Positions 6,199 through 8,400 of a stretch of 8,400 nt of DNA are shown one piece after another (position 1 is the stretch's first letter; the number at the start of each line of letters is the position of its first letter). Under the pieces are notes generated by a model, which saw nothing but the letters and a program-made list of their open reading frames with translations, made no database searches and was not told the origin of the DNA. The stretch is from Candidatus Hydrogenedentota bacterium (GTDB lineage: Bacteria > Hydrogenedentota > Hydrogenedentia > Hydrogenedentales > SCBR16-9). Position numbers and translations under genes: made by a program. The stretch is from NCBI GenBank assembly GCA_007116095.1, contig SKJD01000468.1:1-8400 (forward strand), given 5' to 3'.

Positions 6199-7761
6199 AT
6201 GACAAACTTGGGTCTGGGAGCAAATCAACCGGGAAAAAACGCAACGCCATTGTTGTCCATGTCCAGGATAAGCAAGTCATTTGCCGGCCAGGAGGTATTA
6301 CACGGGGTTGATTTCGACTTGATTGCAGGGGAAGTCCATGTCCTGGCCGGAGAAAACGGCGCCGGGAAAAGCACGCTTATTAAAATCCTCGCAGGCGTCC
6401 ATGCACCGGATGCTGGTGAAATTCGCTTGCGGGGAGAGCGGATTACACCACGCTCGCCGCAGGAAGCAAAGCGACAGGGCATATCCGTTATACACCAGGA
6501 GCTGTCACTCGTTCCGATGATGTCCGTGGTCGACAACATGTACCTCGGACGGGAACACACCACCCGCCTGGGCTGGGTTCGCCACCGTGTCCAGCGCAGA
6601 CAGGCGGAACAATTGCTGAAAAGTCTGGGACTCCAGGACATCCCCCCGGATCAACCGATTGGCGCCTTGCCGCTGGCGACCCAACAATTGGTGGAAATTG
6701 CCAAGGCCCTGGCCTTCAATGCCCGCATACTCGTGATGGACGAACCGACCAGCGCCCTGTCCCAACCCGAGGTTACCCGGTTGTTCGACAGGATTGCGCA
6801 CCTCAAGCAACAAGGATGCGGCATCATCTACATCACCCACAAAATGGATGAAATATATGCCCTCGCAGATCGCATCACCATACTGCGCGACGGCCACCTG
6901 ATTGAAACCACCACAGCAGAGGCCCTCCCCCGCCCGAAACTCATCCGACAGATGGTGGGCCGGAGCTTTCAGGAGCAGTTTCCCACCAGTACCCACAGCC
7001 CGGGTCCAGCGTGCTTGGAAGTCAAAGAGCTTTCGCTCCAAAGTGAGAACAAACAGCGCAACTACCTGCAACACGTTTCCTTCACTTTACGACGTGGCGA
7101 GATTTTGGGGCTCGGTGGTTTATCGGGTTCCGGGGCCTCCGAGCTGCTTGCGGCGCTCTTCGGGGTCTATGGCAAACGCCCCCAAGGCGCCATGCGGCTG
7201 GATGGACAGCCCTATGCCCCACGTACGCCCCGGGAAGCCCTACGCGCCGGCGTCGCATTACTCAACAAGGACCGCAAGAGCGATGGCCTGGTCCTGAATA
7301 TGGGGGTACGAGAAAACACCACCCTGGCGAATATACCGGCCTATTCTCCTTATGCCTGGCTTCAACCAAAACGTGAGGCTCTCTCCACAAGAAAATACCA
7401 GGAACTTTTGGGTATTCGGATGCGGGATGTCGAACAACCGGTGATGACCTTGTCCGGGGGTAACCAGCAGAAGGTCTGTCTCGCCAAATGGTTGGACATC
7501 AACCCCAAAGTGCTCCTGCTGGACGAACCCACCCGCGGTGTCGATGTGGGGGCCAAACAGGAAATCTATGCCTTGATGCAGAAATGGGCCGCTTCGGGCA
7601 TGGCGATACTGCTGATCAGTACGGAAATGCCAGAATTGCTGGCGATGAGCGACCGGATATTGGTGCTTCACCGCGGCCAGGTAACTGCCACCTGGGACCG
7701 ACAAGAAGCGACGCAAGACAAGATATTGCTGGCGGCTATGGGAGGGACTGACACGACATGA
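6199..7761 (+). CDS. Sugar ABC importer, double ATP-binding subunit (RbsA/MglA type)
   Basis: This is the energising subunit of a carbohydrate (CUT2) importer: two fused ATPase domains on the cytosolic face of the permease. From ATG 6199 it has 520 residues, close to the usual 500. Domain 1 has Walker A GENGAGKST (51-59), Walker B Asp181-Glu182 in MDEPTSAL and switch His214. Its signature LPLATQQ (157-163) departs from LSxGQ. Domain 2 has a degenerate P-loop GLSGSGASEL (307-316), the family segment Lys-Asp-Arg-Lys-Ser-Asp-Gly (357-363), an intact signature LSGGNQQ (418-424) and DEPTRGVD (442-449); its switch His is replaced by Thr. So probably one intact composite ATP site and one degenerate. 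GTG 6190, ATG 6199 and TTG 6208 are all possible starts; GGGAGG (6192-6197) is ideally spaced only for the TTG. It overlaps the permease gene. The sugar (ribose, xylose, galactose or other) cannot be told. Confidence 0.94.
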   Translation: MTNLGLGANQPGKNATPLLSMSRISKSFAGQEVLHGVDFDLIAGEVHVLAGENGAGKSTLIKILAGVHAPDAGEIRLRGERITPRSPQEAKRQGISVIHQELSLVPMMSVVDNMYLGREHTTRLGWVRHRVQRRQAEQLLKSLGLQDIPPDQPIGALPLATQQLVEIAKALAFNARILVMDEPTSALSQPEVTRLFDRIAHLKQQGCGIIYITHKMDEIYALADRITILRDGHLIETTTAEALPRPKLIRQMVGRSFQEQFPTSTHSPGPACLEVKELSLQSENKQRNYLQHVSFTLRRGEILGLGGLSGSGASELLAALFGVYGKRPQGAMRLDGQPYAPRTPREALRAGVALLNKDRKSDGLVLNMGVRENTTLANIPAYSPYAWLQPKREALSTRKYQELLGIRMRDVEQPVMTLSGGNQQKVCLAKWLDINPKVLLLDEPTRGVDVGAKQEIYALMQKWAASGMAILLISTEMPELLAMSDRILVLHRGQVTATWDRQEATQDKILLAAMGGTDTT

Positions 7762-8400
7762 GCGAATTTGAAATGGCGTCATTCCGCCAACACCCGGCCT
7801 GGATCATGCTATCGCGTTTACTTGCCCAACCCCAAGTGCGCGTATTACTCTCCCTGTTGGTGGTTATTCTGTGTGGCATTATCTTCCATGCGGATGGCGC
7901 TTTCTTCCGGTGGGGCGTCCATCGCGACATGCTCCGCCAGATTTCGGTCTTCGGCATGCTCGCCTGTGGCATGACCCTCGTCATCATTTCCGGCGGCATT
8001 GACCTGTCCGTCGGTAGTGTGCTGGGCCTGGTGGCGGTGGTGTTCTCGATTCTCAGCATCCACATGGGTTTGCCCGCATATATTGCCATCCCCACCGCGC
8101 TCGCCATGGGAACTGCATGCGGTGTCGTTTCTGGAACGATAATTGCCCGTTTCCACTTACAGCCGTTTATTGTGACCCTCGCCATGATGGTGTTTGCACG
8201 TGGATTGGCAAAGCAGTTTTCCGGGGGCATGAAAATATCCAACTATATTCAGGAAGCCGACGGCAGCATCCGCCAGGCACCCATGCCGGGCATATATGAG
8301 ACCATTGATGCCCGTCTTTTCTCAGGTAATATTGCCACCGTAACGCTAATTCTCCTATGCTGTTTCGCCCTGTCCTGGGTGTTGTTGTCACGGCTACGCT
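7758..8400 (+). CDS. Sugar ABC importer permease (RbsC type), cut by the window end
   Basis: This is the membrane channel subunit that works with the upstream double ATPase to bring a sugar across the inner membrane. The frame is open from ATG 7758 to the last base, giving 214 residues of an expected 320-340. Hydrophobic segments lie at about 27-45, 62-79, 85-102, 107-130, 136-150 and 191-211. The family signature GGIDLSVGS is at 79-87, preceded by Gly-Met-Thr-Leu-Val-Ile. Gln-Pro-Phe-Ile-Val-Thr-Leu-Ala at 135-142 is the second conserved block. An insertion-like hydrophilic loop at about 155-190, between the fifth and sixth segments, is expected outside the membrane. The start overlaps the ATPase stop as ATGA, with GGAGGG eleven bases upstream, so the two are co-translated. 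A periplasmic sugar-binding protein should exist but is not in the window. Ribose-type naming is by family only. Confidence 0.93.
   Translation, partial: MSEFEMASFRQHPAWIMLSRLLAQPQVRVLLSLLVVILCGIIFHADGAFFRWGVHRDMLRQISVFGMLACGMTLVIISGGIDLSVGSVLGLVAVVFSILSIHMGLPAYIAIPTALAMGTACGVVSGTIIARFHLQPFIVTLAMMVFARGLAKQFSGGMKISNYIQEADGSIRQAPMPGIYETIDARLFSGNIATVTLILLCCFALSWVLLSRLR

Overview
The window looks like bacterial chromosome from a free-living heterotroph: about 55% GC, tightly packed, with Shine-Dalgarno-type ribosome sites and several GTG or TTG starts. The secreted family 2 glycoside hydrolase and the sugar-uptake operon suggest a polysaccharide or oligosaccharide user. The style of the hydrolase and of the HU-like protein recalls the Planctomycetes-Verrucomicrobia-Lentisphaerae group and neighbours, but that placement is only an impression. 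I see no rRNA, tRNA, insertion sequence, phage gene or CRISPR array.

Left part, all on the minus strand and read from high to low coordinates: an HU/IHF-like DNA-binding protein (4391-4714), TsaB for the t6A tRNA modification (3574-4329), RimI-like N-acetyltransferase (3110-3574, stop and start overlapping as TAATG) and dephospho-CoA kinase CoaE (2453-3091). The spacing indicates one housekeeping operon. After a 181-base gap comes a 746-residue exported GH2 hydrolase (31-2271). The gap carries a good sigma-70-like promoter whose spacer holds a perfect palindrome with the central CG typical of LacI/GalR-family operators, so the hydrolase is probably a separate, sugar-regulated unit.

Middle: positions 4715-5334 hold no confident gene. 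They contain the leader of the HU operon with a hairpin, a 67-codon minus-strand ORF with a Cys/His cluster (4973-5176, uncertain), and a second hairpin (5230-5254). An ECF-type sigma factor (5335-5919, minus) follows, with a sigma-70-like promoter upstream. No standard anti-sigma gene is recognisable beside it.

Right part, plus strand: an RbsA/MglA-type double-ATPase subunit (6199-7761) overlaps by ATGA with an RbsC-type permease (from 7758, cut by the window end). This is the core of a carbohydrate ABC importer; the binding protein is not in the window.

Most of the window is ordinary. The items worth a second look are the promoter-operator of the hydrolase, the Cys/His small ORF behind the sigma factor, and the one-sided degeneracy of the double ATPase. 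I did not find convincing evidence of a new biological system.
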